64,000 nucleotides of DNA from Gammaproteobacteria bacterium. GTDB lineage: Bacteria; Pseudomonadota; Gammaproteobacteria; Burkholderiales; Sulfuricellaceae. Of the stretch, positions 6,458 to 15,980 are shown piece after piece (the first letter of the stretch is position 1; every line of letters begins with the position of its first letter). Made by a program: the position numbers and the translations under genes. A model generated the notes under the pieces. It was not told where the DNA came from. It did not search any database and worked only from the letters and a program-made list of their open reading frames with translations. Location: assembly GCA_018824405.1 (NCBI GenBank), contig JAHJGO010000025.1, positions 1 through 64,000 of the forward strand, in the 5' to 3' direction.

Positions 6458-9372
6458 GCATGAACTCCTAATTCTTCTTTTAATCGAGCCAGGGTTTGGC
6501 TTGCGCTGTCGAAATCGAAAGTGGTCAATTGCTTGACCAGTTCATTAGTCAGCGGCTGCGCGATGTTCGACCCCAGTCGTTTGCGCAAGGCCAGCGCCGC
6601 GATTTCGGCATCGGGATCCATGTCCTGCAGCAGAGTTTCCAGCTGATTCAGCATCATCTGCAATTCCTGCGGGTCAATGGCTTCTGCTGAGGTTTCTGCA
6701 ACAGGGCTGGCGATTTCCTGCTGCTCCAGCCAGGTCAGGCTGCTGATGACCAGCGCCAGCGCTTCGTCGAGATTGTCGAGCAGACGTCGATAGGTCGACG
6801 TGGCCTGGTTTCTCAGTGCGGCATCCAAAGCAATCGCGGCGGATTGCACCATTTTGGCGCCAATGGTGCCGGAGACGCCCTTGAGTGTGTGTGCAATGCG
6901 CTGCGCCAAAAAAATGTCTTTTGTTTGCAGCGCGTAAAGAATGGCTTCTGCATCGCCATGATGATCGCGCAGGAAGTTCATCAGAATCTTGTGCAGCAAT
7001 GTGGTATCGCCGCCCGTGCGCTTGAGGCCCATCGGAATATCGATACCCGGCAAATCGTCCGGCAAAACGAAGCTTGGCTGCGCGGGCAACCGTCCAGCGG
7101 TGGCAAACGTGCGCGTCACGCCTTCTGGCAGCGCGCGCTGACCCGGTGAAATCCAGGTTGTCAGCGCCGCGAATAACAGTTCCGGGTCGATCGGTTTGGC
7201 AATGTGGTCATTCATGCCCGCAAGCAGGCATTTTTCGCGGTCGCCGGTCATCGCGTTGGCGGTCATGGCTATGATGGGCAAGGCCGCGTGCTTCGGGTTT
7301 TCCCGAATGATTCTGGTCGCTTCGAATCCGCCCATGACCGGCATGTGGATATCCATCAGCACGGCATCGAAATTTTCTCGTTCCAGCAGTTCGATTGCCT
7401 CCTGGCCGTTATGCGCGAGGGTTACCGCCAGCCCGGCCAGCAACAGCAGTTCCTGGGCCAGCTGGCGATTGATTTCATTGTCTTCGACCAGCAGCACATG
7501 CGCGTTCAGGATGTCGTGCAGCGGCTTGATCCCCCACGCATCGGCAGTATCGCCGTCGCGGTCGTTGCTGGTGTGAAATACGCCCACAATGGAGTCCACC
7601 AGCATGGAGGGGGTAACGGGCTTGATCAGGAAACCGTCCAGGCCGATATTCGACGCCTGCTCCATGATCATTTCCCGGCCATACGCCGTGACCATGATCA
7701 CAGTGGGTATTGCGGCCAGCCTGGGATGCGTTTTGATGAGCCTGGATGTTTCCAGGCCGTCCAGGCCGGGCATGTTCCAGTCCATCAACACCAGTTGATA
7801 GGGGTCGTCCTCCGGGGCGCGCTCCAGCGCGACCAGCGCGGCCTGACCAGAATCGACACAGGTCACCCGGCAGGTAAATGGAATCAGCATCGCTTCGAGC
7901 ACCTGGCGGGCGCTATCGACATCGTCCACCACCAGCACCTTGAGCCGGTTCAGATCAGGCGGCAACTGGTGGCGTTCGGGTACGCTGCTTTCCTTGGTGC
8001 GACCGAACCGGGCGTTGAAAATAAAGGTCGTGCCGATGCCGGGTTCGCTTGTCAAGCGAATCGCTCCCCCCATCAGTTCTACCAGGTGCTTGCTGATAAC
8101 TAGGCCCAGACCGGTGCCGCCGTACTTGCGCGTGGTCGAGGTATCGGCCTGCGAGAAAGACTGGAACAGGCGGGCGCACTGTTCTGCTGTCATGCCGATC
8201 CCGGTATCCTGAACCCGGAACTCCAGCTCAACCAGATCATCGCTGATTTGAAGCGGGCTTACGCTTACCCGGACTTCTCCGTGCTCGGTAAACTTGATGG
8301 CGTTGCCCACCAGATTGAGCAACACCTGTCCCAGGCGCAAGGGGTCGCCCACCAGGCGGTTGATCGCGAGATCCTCCGGCAGGTGGAACAAAAGTTCCAG
8401 GCCTTTTTCATGTGCCTTGGCCGCTGTGAATCCGGCCAGGTTGTCCAGCACGTTGTCGAGCTCGAACGGGATGGCTTCCATCTTGAGCATCCCGGCTTCA
8501 ATCTTGGAAAAGTCGAGGATGTCGTTGATGACCCCAAGCAGGGACTGGCCGGCACGGTACACCTTTTCTACATAGTCGCGCTGGCGCGGTTGCAGGTCTG
8601 TTGCCAGGCACAGGCGCGACATGCCGATCACGGCGTTCATGGGCGTGCGGATTTCGTGGCTCATGTTGGCCAGGAAACCGCTCTTTGCCTGGGTGGCTGC
8701 ATCGGCCTGCTCGCGCGCTGCTTTCAGGGCAAGGTTTTGCTCCCGGACTTTTTCCATTGCGAGTTTGCGGTTGTGGTCGAAGGTCACGGCGATGGCGAAC
8801 AGAATCATCAATAGGCCAACGACGCAGATGGTGGTGAACAGGCCGGCAAGTTCCAGATCGTAGGATTGAGGAAACGTGTAACCCAGCATCCCGGCCATGC
8901 CGTATGCAAGGGCGATCGCACTGCAGAGGATGAACCAGCCCAGCGTATCCCGGCCAAACCCCAGTAGCAGCACGCCCGCCACCGGAATCAGGGTGAACCA
9001 GGGCGTAACCGGCGAATGCAGCCCCCCGCTGAAGAAACTGCAACCCAATACCGCCACCAGAGCGCTATTGGCCAGATACAGATTGGCGCTCAGCCGAAAG
9101 TTTCCGGTGGCGCGAAACAGGAACAGGATGGCATTGTGAAGGACATAACACGCCAGCATCAGGTATGCCCCGATTACGAAACCGATCGCCAGGGAAGTCA
9201 GGACATACAATATGGCGAAGGCAGAGGTAATCAGTCCTACATGGATCAGCAAGCTGTCTGCGGAAGCCTGACGCTCGTCCTGTTCTGCTCGAGTCGGCAT
9301 AAACCAGGCGACCAGTCGCCCCATCAGGCTTGGCGAAGTTCTATCGTGCAACACTACACTAACAGTGCCCAT
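6454..9372 (-). CDS. Hybrid sensor histidine kinase (HisKA-HATPase-REC-REC-Hpt)
   Basis: This 972-residue kinase has about six membrane helices in the first 200 residues with no large periplasmic loop. It continues with a dimerisation/phosphoacceptor domain with H239 ([11 protein letters not shown]), a HATPase domain ([22 protein letters not shown], about 340-455), a first REC with D531, a second REC with D674 and a C-terminal Hpt domain with H828 ([11 protein letters not shown]). The architecture supports a multistep phosphorelay of the BarA/RpfC kind. The signal is unknown; the helical N-terminus suggests sensing within the membrane. It is translationally coupled to the REC-GGDEF protein downstream. 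Confidence 0.92.
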   Translation of the reverse strand: MGTVSVVLHDRTSPSLMGRLVAWFMPTRAEQDERQASADSLLIHVGLITSAFAILYVLTSLAIGFVIGAYLMLACYVLHNAILFLFRATGNFRLSANLYLANSALVAVLGCSFFSGGLHSPVTPWFTLIPVAGVLLLGFGRDTLGWFILCSAIALAYGMAGMLGYTFPQSYDLELAGLFTTICVVGLLMILFAIAVTFDHNRKLAMEKVREQNLALKAAREQADAATQAKSGFLANMSHEIRTPMNAVIGMSRLCLATDLQPRQRDYVEKVYRAGQSLLGVINDILDFSKIEAGMLKMEAIPFELDNVLDNLAGFTAAKAHEKGLELLFHLPEDLAINRLVGDPLRLGQVLLNLVGNAIKFTEHGEVRVSVSPLQISDDLVELEFRVQDTGIGMTAEQCARLFQSFSQADTSTTRKYGGTGLGLVISKHLVELMGGAIRLTSEPGIGTTFIFNARFGRTKESSVPERHQLPPDLNRLKVLVVDDVDSARQVLEAMLIPFTCRVTCVDSGQAALVALERAPEDDPYQLVLMDWNMPGLDGLETSRLIKTHPRLAAIPTVIMVTAYGREMIMEQASNIGLDGFLIKPVTPSMLVDSIVGVFHTSNDRDGDTADAWGIKPLHDILNAHVLLVEDNEINRQLAQELLLLAGLAVTLAHNGQEAIELLERENFDAVLMDIHMPVMGGFEATRIIRENPKHAALPIIAMTANAMTGDREKCLLAGMNDHIAKPIDPELLFAALTTWISPGQRALPEGVTRTFATAGRLPAQPSFVLPDDLPGIDIPMGLKRTGGDTTLLHKILMNFLRDHHGDAEAILYALQTKDIFLAQRIAHTLKGVSGTIGAKMVQSAAIALDAALRNQATSTYRRLLDNLDEALALVISSLTWLEQQEIASPVAETSAEAIDPQELQMMLNQLETLLQDMDPDAEIAALALRKRLGSNIAQPLTNELVKQLTTFDFDSASQTLARLKEELGVHA

Positions 9373-9394
9373 AGCCGTTCCTCACAACGATGTT

Positions 9395-10759
9395 TCATGC
9401 AAAATCGAAGCCGGAATTACGCTCGGGGTTTTGCGGATTGTCGCCCCCGAAATGGAGCCATTGGCGCACTTCCTCGATGACGGATTCGCCAACATAAGCC
9501 GCAGCTTCTTCCACCAGAAGTTTGTAATCATCCGGCTGCAGGATGCCAAACAATTCTTTTAGATGGAATTCCTTGAGTAAGGCCGCCAGCACTGTGTGCA
9601 CCTCGGCAGGGGTGATGTCCAGCGTGAAGACTTTCTCGCAATAGATGGGGTCAATATGATTGGGACTGGTTTCATTGAACAGATTGATGAAGCGATCCAG
9701 CATCGGCGCGGACGCATTGGACAAAAAGTGAGTCATCAGTGCGTTGAGAACGATTTCACCCCGCTCCCGGAAGCGGAAGTGGGGGATGGCAGCCAGCTCT
9801 GCCCGGCCAAGTCGGTCGGCGGATAGCGCCTGCTCCAGCCTGGCCGTAAAATCCCGGTAGTTATTGAGAATGAAGGACATGCCCCAGCCGCATGGGGTCG
9901 TCCAGCATGCGGCGTCGCCAGCAAAAATCACCCGTTCACGTGCCAGTTCCTGTGAGACGCTGGCCGAAGGATACCAACCGTACTTGATCTCCTTGACCGC
10001 CATGCCGTGGAAGGCGGAAGTCGAGGCTTCTTCCCGGATGATGCGGTTGTAGACCGGTTCCATGAACTCGCGCGACATGACTTCCCGACGCAAGTAAAGA
10101 ATGAGCGAAAACGAAGTCCGCTCGTCCAGGATCTCGTATTCGAACAGCGGCCGTCCCTGCTGCAGGGAGGTTTCGGCGCTCGCCGTGGTGTCGGCAAATG
10201 TCTGCCACAACATGTAATCGCCCACCTGCATCCCGTCCAGGCCATTGGGATGGTCGCCAATGGCGCCGTACACCGACCACCAGTAGTAGCTTGCGCGGCT
10301 GATGCCATACTGCTTGGCGATCATGGAGTTGTAACCGGTGCAATCGATCAGCAGGCGTGCCGCGAATTTGCCTCGCGCAGTATCGACAAGCACCCCGTCC
10401 GCATTGACCTGGTGTGAACGGTACTCGCACTGATCCAGCACTTCGGAGCCGTTGGCGCGTATGGTGTCGACCCAGTGCGGCAGCAGGCGTTTCTCGTCAA
10501 CGTAGGGATAGCGTGGGAATTGCCGGGCATTCCACTGTGCCTTGCCGCCCGAATAGGTGTTAGCAAGAAAGCGTGTCACGCCGCCATAGGTGTAGGGTCG
10601 AACGGAATCGTCCACCACGTCGAGCGGCACGAACCAGCTGCGGTTGGTGTTGCCTGCGATCCCTTTTTCAACCACCAGCACGCGCCGTGTGAGGGATAGT
10701 TCCGAAGCGATGGCCAGACCTGCGGGGCCGCCACCGATGATGATTGCATCGTATTGCAT
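9395..10759 (-). CDS. FAD-dependent oxidoreductase (lycopene-cyclase/halogenase-like fold), substrate unknown
   Basis: The protein starts MQYDAIIIGGGPAG, a Rossmann FAD-binding motif at residues 5-14, and has a VFAGDAACW-type second FAD motif (seen as ERVIFAGDAACWTTPCGWG) in the C-terminal half. These place it in the broad PHBH-like flavoprotein superfamily. ATG 10759 (454 residues) was chosen over an upstream in-frame start at 10804 because it gives the normal distance to the dinucleotide-binding motif. The gene stands alone, transcribed away from nrdA, with no biosynthetic neighbours. The GDAACWTTPCGWG stretch resembles lycopene cyclase and tryptophan halogenase relatives, but no substrate can be assigned. 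Confidence 0.7.
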   Translation of the reverse strand: MQYDAIIIGGGPAGLAIASELSLTRRVLVVEKGIAGNTNRSWFVPLDVVDDSVRPYTYGGVTRFLANTYSGGKAQWNARQFPRYPYVDEKRLLPHWVDTIRANGSEVLDQCEYRSHQVNADGVLVDTARGKFAARLLIDCTGYNSMIAKQYGISRASYYWWSVYGAIGDHPNGLDGMQVGDYMLWQTFADTTASAETSLQQGRPLFEYEILDERTSFSLILYLRREVMSREFMEPVYNRIIREEASTSAFHGMAVKEIKYGWYPSASVSQELARERVIFAGDAACWTTPCGWGMSFILNNYRDFTARLEQALSADRLGRAELAAIPHFRFRERGEIVLNALMTHFLSNASAPMLDRFINLFNETSPNHIDPIYCEKVFTLDITPAEVHTVLAALLKEFHLKELFGILQPDDYKLLVEEAAAYVGESVIEEVRQWLHFGGDNPQNPERNSGFDFA

Positions 10760-11262
10760 ACGGGTTTCTCGCTGAGGTGCGTTATGCGTTATGAGTTTGC
10801 GCAACAGTATGCCATAGACTACCGAGAACAGAATAGACGGACAAAGGTTGCCGGAAATGCCTGCTTTGCCAGCTACAGGCTGAAGCGGTGCCAGCTTTTT
10901 GCAACGGGATTACCGCCCCTCCGTCACGGTAATCCAGAGTGTGACGGTCAAGTTCGCCCTTGACGAACCGCGCATAACAGGTCGATCAGGGAAGCGGTCA
11001 GCGTATTTTACCGGCCCGGTTGCACACTCTATTTCGCCGACACTGATCAAGGCGGAGGGTTGTGGCTGATGCTCGGTGATGAACTGATTGAGGCTTTTGG
11101 CTGTAGCAACAAGTTAAAACACGATTCTCTGGTGCGTTTTTCGCCATCGCTTTTCCCCGCTTCAAGAGCTTCCGGTTCGCTTTCTTCTTCCCTCCGAAGT
11201 CACTGATCTCCTTACCTCCTTACAGCCATCGTGATAATGCCGATTGGTCATGAAAATTAAGT
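10760..11262. other. Long intergenic region between the flavoprotein gene and nrdA promoter
   Basis: About 500 bases without a convincing gene. Two hairpins are visible: GGATTACCG (10907-10915) pairs with CGGTAATCC (10927-10935), and GTCAAG (10947-10952) pairs with CTTGAC (10959-10964). No T-run follows either one. No riboswitch consensus or tRNA was recognised. Confidence 0.5.
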
Positions 11263-11290
11263 TGCATTTTGTCAACCCGGTCACTAGAAT
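11263..11290 (+). promoter_or_regulatory. Predicted sigma-70 promoter of nrdAB
   Basis: TTGCAT (11263-11268) and TAGAAT (11285-11290) are separated by 16 bases. The -10 lies inside an inverted repeat TCACTA-gaat-TAGTGA (11281-11296), which could bind a regulator. Transcription would start near 11297, just upstream of the NrdR-like boxes. Confidence 0.5.
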
Positions 11291-11312
11291 TAGTGAAATA
11301 CTGCACGACCAA

Positions 11313-11355
11313 ACACAATATGTTGTGGATACATCTCTGGATATGTTGTGGATAA
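11313..11355 (+). promoter_or_regulatory. NrdR-like boxes overlapping two DnaA boxes upstream of nrdA
   Basis: Two copies of ATATGTTGTGGATA lie 23 bases apart. The upstream copy reads ACACAATATGTTGTGG (11313-11328), close to the NrdR box consensus; the second box is 11336-11351. The same copies contain TGTGGATAC (11324-11332) and TGTGGATAA (11347-11355). The latter is a perfect DnaA box read on the other strand. NrdR represses ribonucleotide reductase operons, and DnaA is known to act on nrdAB in E. coli. The spacing is near two helical turns. Confidence 0.6.
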
Positions 11356-11407
11356 GAGTCGGATAATCTGTTCGCAAAGCGAACAAAAACAAGGAGGATT
11401 CAACCCT

Positions 11408-14302
11408 ATGCAACTGGCTACTGATGCTGTTTCTAGCTCCGCCTTCCCGGCTTCGAGTTTTGGTGACCAAACTGCCTCTCCCGCTCTGGAAGCTTCCTAT
11501 ACCGATTACAAGATCATCCGTCGCAACGGCAGTGTGGTTCCCTTCGAGCCTGCCAAGATCGCCATCGCCATGACCAAGGCCTTTATCGCCGTGAATGGTG
11601 GTCAGGCGGCAGCCTCGGCACGGATTCGCGAGCAGGTAGAGGGGCTGACCTCGGCAGTGGTGAATGCGCTGATGCGCCGCCAGCCGCATGGCGGCACTTT
11701 CCATATAGAAGATATTCAGGATCAGGTTGAGCTGTCCCTGATGCGCTCCGGCGAGCACGACGTGGCGCGTGCCTACGTGCTGTACCGCGAGAAGCGCTCC
11801 CAGGAACGCGCCCAGGCCAGGGCAAAAGCGCCGGCAAGCGCCGAAGTCTTGTTATATGCCGTTGAAAACGGCGTGCGTGTGCCGCTCAATGAAGCGAAAC
11901 TGGCGACCCTGGTGGAGGCCGCTTGCACCGGCCTGGGCGAGCAGGTGAGCGCCAAGGCGATCATCGAGCCGACTCTGCGCGACCTGTACGACGGCGTGCC
12001 GATGGACGAAGTGCGCAAGTCGGTGATTCTTTCCGCCCGCTCCCTGATCGAAAAAGACCCGGCCTATTCCTTCGTCACCGCGCGCCTGCTGCTCAATACC
12101 GTGCGCCATGAAGTGCTGGGCGAGGAAGTGGCGCAGGTCGACATGGCCTCGCGCTATGCCGAATACTTCCCGGACTTCATCAAGAAAGGCATTGCCGCTG
12201 AACTGCTGGACGAGAAGCTGGCGCAGTTCGACCTGGCCCGTCTTGGCGCTGCGCTCAAGGTGGAGCGCGACGAACAGTTCGGCTATCTCGGCCTGCAAAC
12301 CCTCTACGACCGTTATTTCCTGCATATCGAGGAGCGCCGCATCGAGTTGCCGCAGGCCTTCTTCATGCGCGTGGCGATGGGCCTGGCCCTCAACGAGATC
12401 GACCGCGAAGCCCGCGCCATCGAGTTCTACAACGTGCTTTCCAGCTTCGACTTCATGAGCTCGACGCCGACCCTGTTCAATTCGGGCACGCGCCACAGCC
12501 AGTTGTCTTCCTGCTACCTGACCACCGTTTCCGACGACCTCGACGGCATCTACCAGGCCATCAAGGAAAACGCCATGCTGCAGAAGTTCGCCGGCGGCCT
12601 GGGCAACGACTGGACCAATGTGCGCGCCCTCGGCGCCCGCATCAAGGGAACCAACGGCAAGTCGCAGGGCGTGATCCCCTTCCTCAAGGTGGTCAACGAC
12701 ACCGCCGTGGCGGTGAACCAGGGTGGCAAGCGCAAGGGCGCAGTATGCGCCTACCTGGAAACCTGGCACCTGGACATGGAAGAGTTCCTGGAGCTGCGCA
12801 AGAATACCGGCGACGACCGCCGCCGCACCCATGACATGAACACCTCCAACTGGATTCCCGACCTGTTCATGAAGCGTGTGATGGAGAACAAGGACTGGAC
12901 GCTGTTCTCGCCCAACGACGTGCCCGACCTGCACGACCGCTTCGGTATGGATTTCGAGGCTGCCTACACCGCCTATGAAGACAGGGCCGCGCGCGGCGAG
13001 ATCAAGCTGTTCAGGAAGCTTCCGGCGCTGCAATTGTGGCGCAAGATGCTCTCCATGCTGTTCGAAACCGGCCATCCCTGGATTACCTTCAAGGACCCGT
13101 GCAACGTGCGCAGCCCGCAGCAGCACGTGGGCGTGGTACACAGCTCCAACCTGTGCACCGAGATCACGCTCAACACTAACGAGCATGAAATCGCGGTTTG
13201 CAACCTGGGCTCCGTAAACCTGGTGAACCACCTGAAAGACGGCCAGCTGGATCACGATAAGCTCAAGCGCACCATCGGCACAGCGATGCGCATGCTGGAC
13301 AACGTGGTGGATGTCAATTTCTACACCGTGGGCAAGGCGCGTAATGCCAACCTCAAGCACCGTCCGGTGGGCATGGGCATCATGGGCTTCCAGGACTGCC
13401 TGTTGAACATGCGCATTCCTTACGCCTCCGAGACCGCGGTGGAATTCGCCGATCGCTCCATGGAAGCGGTGGCCTATTACGCCTACTGGGCTTCCAGCGA
13501 GCTGGCCCAGGAGCGCGGCCGCTACAGCAGTTTCCCCGGCAGTCTGTGGGACAAGGGCATCCTGCCGCACGACAGCAACAAGCTGCTGCTGGAGCAGCGC
13601 GGTGGTTACCTGGAAGTGGATCAGTCCGCCACCCTGGACTGGGACAAGCTGCGCACCCGCATCAAGAAGCACGGCATGCGCAACTCCAACTGCCTGGCCA
13701 TCGCGCCGACCGCGACCATCGCCAACATCGTCGGCGTGTCCGCCTCGATCGAGCCGACCTATCAGAACATCTACGTGAAATCCAACCTCTCGGGCGAATT
13801 CACCGTGGCCAACCAGTACCTGGTGCGCGACCTGAAGCAGCTGGGGATGTGGGACGAGGTGATGATTGGCGACCTGAAATATTTCGATGGTTCGCTGTCC
13901 AAGATTGACAGGGTTCCGGCGGAACTGCGCCAGCTCTACGCCACTGCCTTCGAAGTGGAGCCGAAATGGCTGGTGGAAGCTGCCTCGCGCCGCCAGAAGT
14001 GGATTGATCAGGCGCAGAGCCTGAATATCTACATGGCCGGCGCTTCCGGCAAGACGCTCGACGAAACCTACAAGCTGGCCTGGCTGCGCGGCCTCAAGAC
14101 CACCTATTACCTGCGCACTCTGGGCGCCACCAGCGCCGAGAAATCCACCGGCAAGGGCGGCGAGCTCAATGCGGTACCGATCTCGGGGGGCATGAGCAGT
14201 GCCATGGGCGCAATGAATCTGCCGGAGCCGGAAGTGGTCGGCAAGGCTTGTACCATGCGCCCGGGCGATGACGGTTTCGAAGAATGCGAAGCCTGCCAGT
14301 AG
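11408..14302 (+). CDS. nrdA: Ribonucleoside-diphosphate reductase class Ia, large subunit
   Basis: This 964-residue subunit reduces ribonucleoside diphosphates for DNA synthesis. An ATP-cone (about residues 35-125, beginning IIRRNGSVVPFEPAKI) provides allosteric control. Active-site residues are visible: the first redox cysteine C369 in SSCYLTT, the NLCTEI motif with thiyl-radical cysteine C583, the partner cysteine in AVCNLGSVNL, and the C-terminal shuttle pair C960/C963 in the CEACQ tail. ATG 11408 was chosen because AAGGAGG sits at 11391-11397; an upstream GTG at 11348 falls inside the regulatory boxes. The small subunit gene follows 75 bases later. Confidence 0.96.
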   Translation: MQLATDAVSSSAFPASSFGDQTASPALEASYTDYKIIRRNGSVVPFEPAKIAIAMTKAFIAVNGGQAAASARIREQVEGLTSAVVNALMRRQPHGGTFHIEDIQDQVELSLMRSGEHDVARAYVLYREKRSQERAQARAKAPASAEVLLYAVENGVRVPLNEAKLATLVEAACTGLGEQVSAKAIIEPTLRDLYDGVPMDEVRKSVILSARSLIEKDPAYSFVTARLLLNTVRHEVLGEEVAQVDMASRYAEYFPDFIKKGIAAELLDEKLAQFDLARLGAALKVERDEQFGYLGLQTLYDRYFLHIEERRIELPQAFFMRVAMGLALNEIDREARAIEFYNVLSSFDFMSSTPTLFNSGTRHSQLSSCYLTTVSDDLDGIYQAIKENAMLQKFAGGLGNDWTNVRALGARIKGTNGKSQGVIPFLKVVNDTAVAVNQGGKRKGAVCAYLETWHLDMEEFLELRKNTGDDRRRTHDMNTSNWIPDLFMKRVMENKDWTLFSPNDVPDLHDRFGMDFEAAYTAYEDRAARGEIKLFRKLPALQLWRKMLSMLFETGHPWITFKDPCNVRSPQQHVGVVHSSNLCTEITLNTNEHEIAVCNLGSVNLVNHLKDGQLDHDKLKRTIGTAMRMLDNVVDVNFYTVGKARNANLKHRPVGMGIMGFQDCLLNMRIPYASETAVEFADRSMEAVAYYAYWASSELAQERGRYSSFPGSLWDKGILPHDSNKLLLEQRGGYLEVDQSATLDWDKLRTRIKKHGMRNSNCLAIAPTATIANIVGVSASIEPTYQNIYVKSNLSGEFTVANQYLVRDLKQLGMWDEVMIGDLKYFDGSLSKIDRVPAELRQLYATAFEVEPKWLVEAASRRQKWIDQAQSLNIYMAGASGKTLDETYKLAWLRGLKTTYYLRTLGATSAEKSTGKGGELNAVPISGGMSSAMGAMNLPEPEVVGKACTMRPGDDGFEECEACQ

Positions 14303-14377
14303 AAAACAGCTATCAGCATTCAGCCATCAGCCGAAATCCGGTCCTGACTGGTGATAGCAAAAGGAGACCAAAATAAA

Positions 14378-15520
14378 ATGCTGAATTTTGAAGAAGACCA
14401 CACCCCGGACCTGTTTGCCCAGCCTGCCCGCTTTAACGATGCCCCGCCCGCACCCTCGGCTCAGGAAACGCATTCCAGCGCCCTGACCGGCATCAACAAC
14501 CTGCGCCGGGTGCGTGCCGAGGACAAGCGCGTTATCAACGGTACAGCCGACGTGAACCAGCTGGTGCCGTTCAAGTACAAGTGGGCCTGGGAAAAATACC
14601 TTGCCGGCTGCGCCAACCACTGGATGCCGCAGGAAGTGAACATGAGCCGCGACATCGCCACCTGGAAAGATCCCAACGGCCTGACCGAGGACGAGCGCCG
14701 CATCGTGCTGCGCAACCTGGGTTTCTTCACCACCGCCGACTCCCTGGCCGCCAACAACATCGTGCTCGGCACCTACCGCCACATCACCGCGCCGGAATGC
14801 CGCCAGTACCTGCTGCGCCAGGCCTTCGAGGAAGCCATCCACACCCATGCCTACCAGTACATCGTGGAAAGCCTGGGGCTGGACGAGAGCGAAGTCTTCA
14901 ACATGTACCATGAAATTCAGTCTATCCGCGACAAGGATGAGTTTCTCATTCCCTTCATCGACACCCTGACCAACCCGGAATTCAAGACCGGCACCCCCGA
15001 AGACGACCAGAAACTGCTCAAGTCCCTGATCGTGTTCGCCTGCATCATGGAAGGTATTTTCTTCTATGTCGGCTTCGTGCAAATTCTCGCCCTGGGCCGC
15101 CAGAACAAGATGACCGGCGCTGCCGAGCAGTACCAGTACATATTGCGCGACGAATCCATGCATCTGAATTTCGGCGTCGACCTGATCAACACCATCAAGC
15201 TGGAAAACCCCGGCCTGTGGACGGCCGAATTCCGCAACGAAATCACCGGCCTGATCCGGAAGGGCGTGGAGCTGGAATACCGCTATGCCGAAGACACCAT
15301 GCCGCGCGGCGTACTGGGCCTCAATGCCGCCCAGTTCAAGGAATATCTGCGCTTCATCGCCAACCGCCGCTGCCAGCAGATCGGGCTGGACGAGCAGTAC
15401 GCCGGAGCGACCAACCCGTTCCCGTGGATGAGCGAGATGATCGACCTGAAGAAAGAGAAAAATTTCTTCGAAACGCGTGTCACGGAGTATCAGACCGGCG
15501 GCGCACTTTCCTGGGATTAA
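14378..15520 (+). CDS. nrdB: Ribonucleoside-diphosphate reductase class Ia, small (radical) subunit
   Basis: This 381-residue protein houses the di-iron/tyrosyl-radical cofactor. The EAIHTHAY stretch gives iron ligands E and H and, at the expected +4 position, the radical tyrosine Y159. Further ligands lie in the DESMHLNFG helix. ATG 14378 is preceded by AAGGAGA at 14361-14367; an in-frame GTG 27 bases upstream is not needed. It follows nrdA with no terminator between them, so the two subunits are made from one mRNA. Confidence 0.96.
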   Translation: MLNFEEDHTPDLFAQPARFNDAPPAPSAQETHSSALTGINNLRRVRAEDKRVINGTADVNQLVPFKYKWAWEKYLAGCANHWMPQEVNMSRDIATWKDPNGLTEDERRIVLRNLGFFTTADSLAANNIVLGTYRHITAPECRQYLLRQAFEEAIHTHAYQYIVESLGLDESEVFNMYHEIQSIRDKDEFLIPFIDTLTNPEFKTGTPEDDQKLLKSLIVFACIMEGIFFYVGFVQILALGRQNKMTGAAEQYQYILRDESMHLNFGVDLINTIKLENPGLWTAEFRNEITGLIRKGVELEYRYAEDTMPRGVLGLNAAQFKEYLRFIANRRCQQIGLDEQYAGATNPFPWMSEMIDLKKEKNFFETRVTEYQTGGALSWD

Positions 15521-15578
15521 CAACAAGCACGTTTTTCTGTAATACTATGCTTCTTCCAACCATAGGGAGGTAGTGGAG

Positions 15579-15776
15579 ATGAGCCTGGAATCAATGTCCC
15601 GTGAGCAGTGGGGAAAGATTTTCGATCACTGGTATCGACATGTGTTCAAGATTGGCATGCTTGGTGAAGGGCCGTCCCACGAGCTGATCGAGCAGTGCTT
15701 CGGCATGGGCGTTTCGCCAGCGGAAGCGGTTGCGAGATTGAAAGACGAAGGGCTGGGCGAGTGCTGTAGCGGATAA
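15579..15776 (+). CDS. Small conserved-type hypothetical protein downstream of nrdB
   Basis: This 65-residue soluble protein begins MSLESMSREQWGKIF and ends GLGECCSG with a vicinal cysteine pair close to the C-terminus. The start at 15579 follows a GGGAGG ribosome site (15565-15570); a GTG two codons upstream is too close to that site. It lies 58 bases after nrdB and immediately before a strong terminator, so it is probably the last gene of the nrdAB transcript. No family with known function was recognised. The CC pair beside a thiol-dependent reductase is suggestive but unproven. Confidence 0.7.
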   Translation: MSLESMSREQWGKIFDHWYRHVFKIGMLGEGPSHELIEQCFGMGVSPAEAVARLKDEGLGECCSG

Positions 15777-15780
15777 GGTG

Positions 15781-15809
15781 AAAAGGCGCAGTTTCCTGCG
15801 CCTTTTTTA
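15781..15809 (+). terminator. Rho-independent terminator of the nrdAB operon
   Basis: The stem AAAAGGCGCAG / CTGCGCCTTTT has a TTTC loop and is followed by a run of T. It starts 4 bases after the stop of the small gene. Confidence 0.92.
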
Positions 15810-15980
15810 TTTCCGGGAAGGCTTTTCGCCAAATCGGTTTCGCCTCGCAAGGTAAGTTCAAGTATTTTTATTTGCGTGGCGCAGTTGCTCAGCACAATGT
15901 AGTATGGCGCCGCTCCACTGCGGGAAGGTGGCTTAAGTCTTTTTTCATTGTTAAAACAATAAGATGGTTCGTGGGGTGAT

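Noticed and set aside
10760-11262. A cobalamin or other riboswitch upstream of nrdA
   Set aside because: Class Ia reductase does not need cobalamin, and no B12-box or other riboswitch consensus was found; only two simple hairpins are visible.
11852-13672. A 606-codon open frame on the minus strand inside nrdA
   Set aside because: It lies entirely within a strongly conserved class Ia reductase gene and its product shows no recognisable family.
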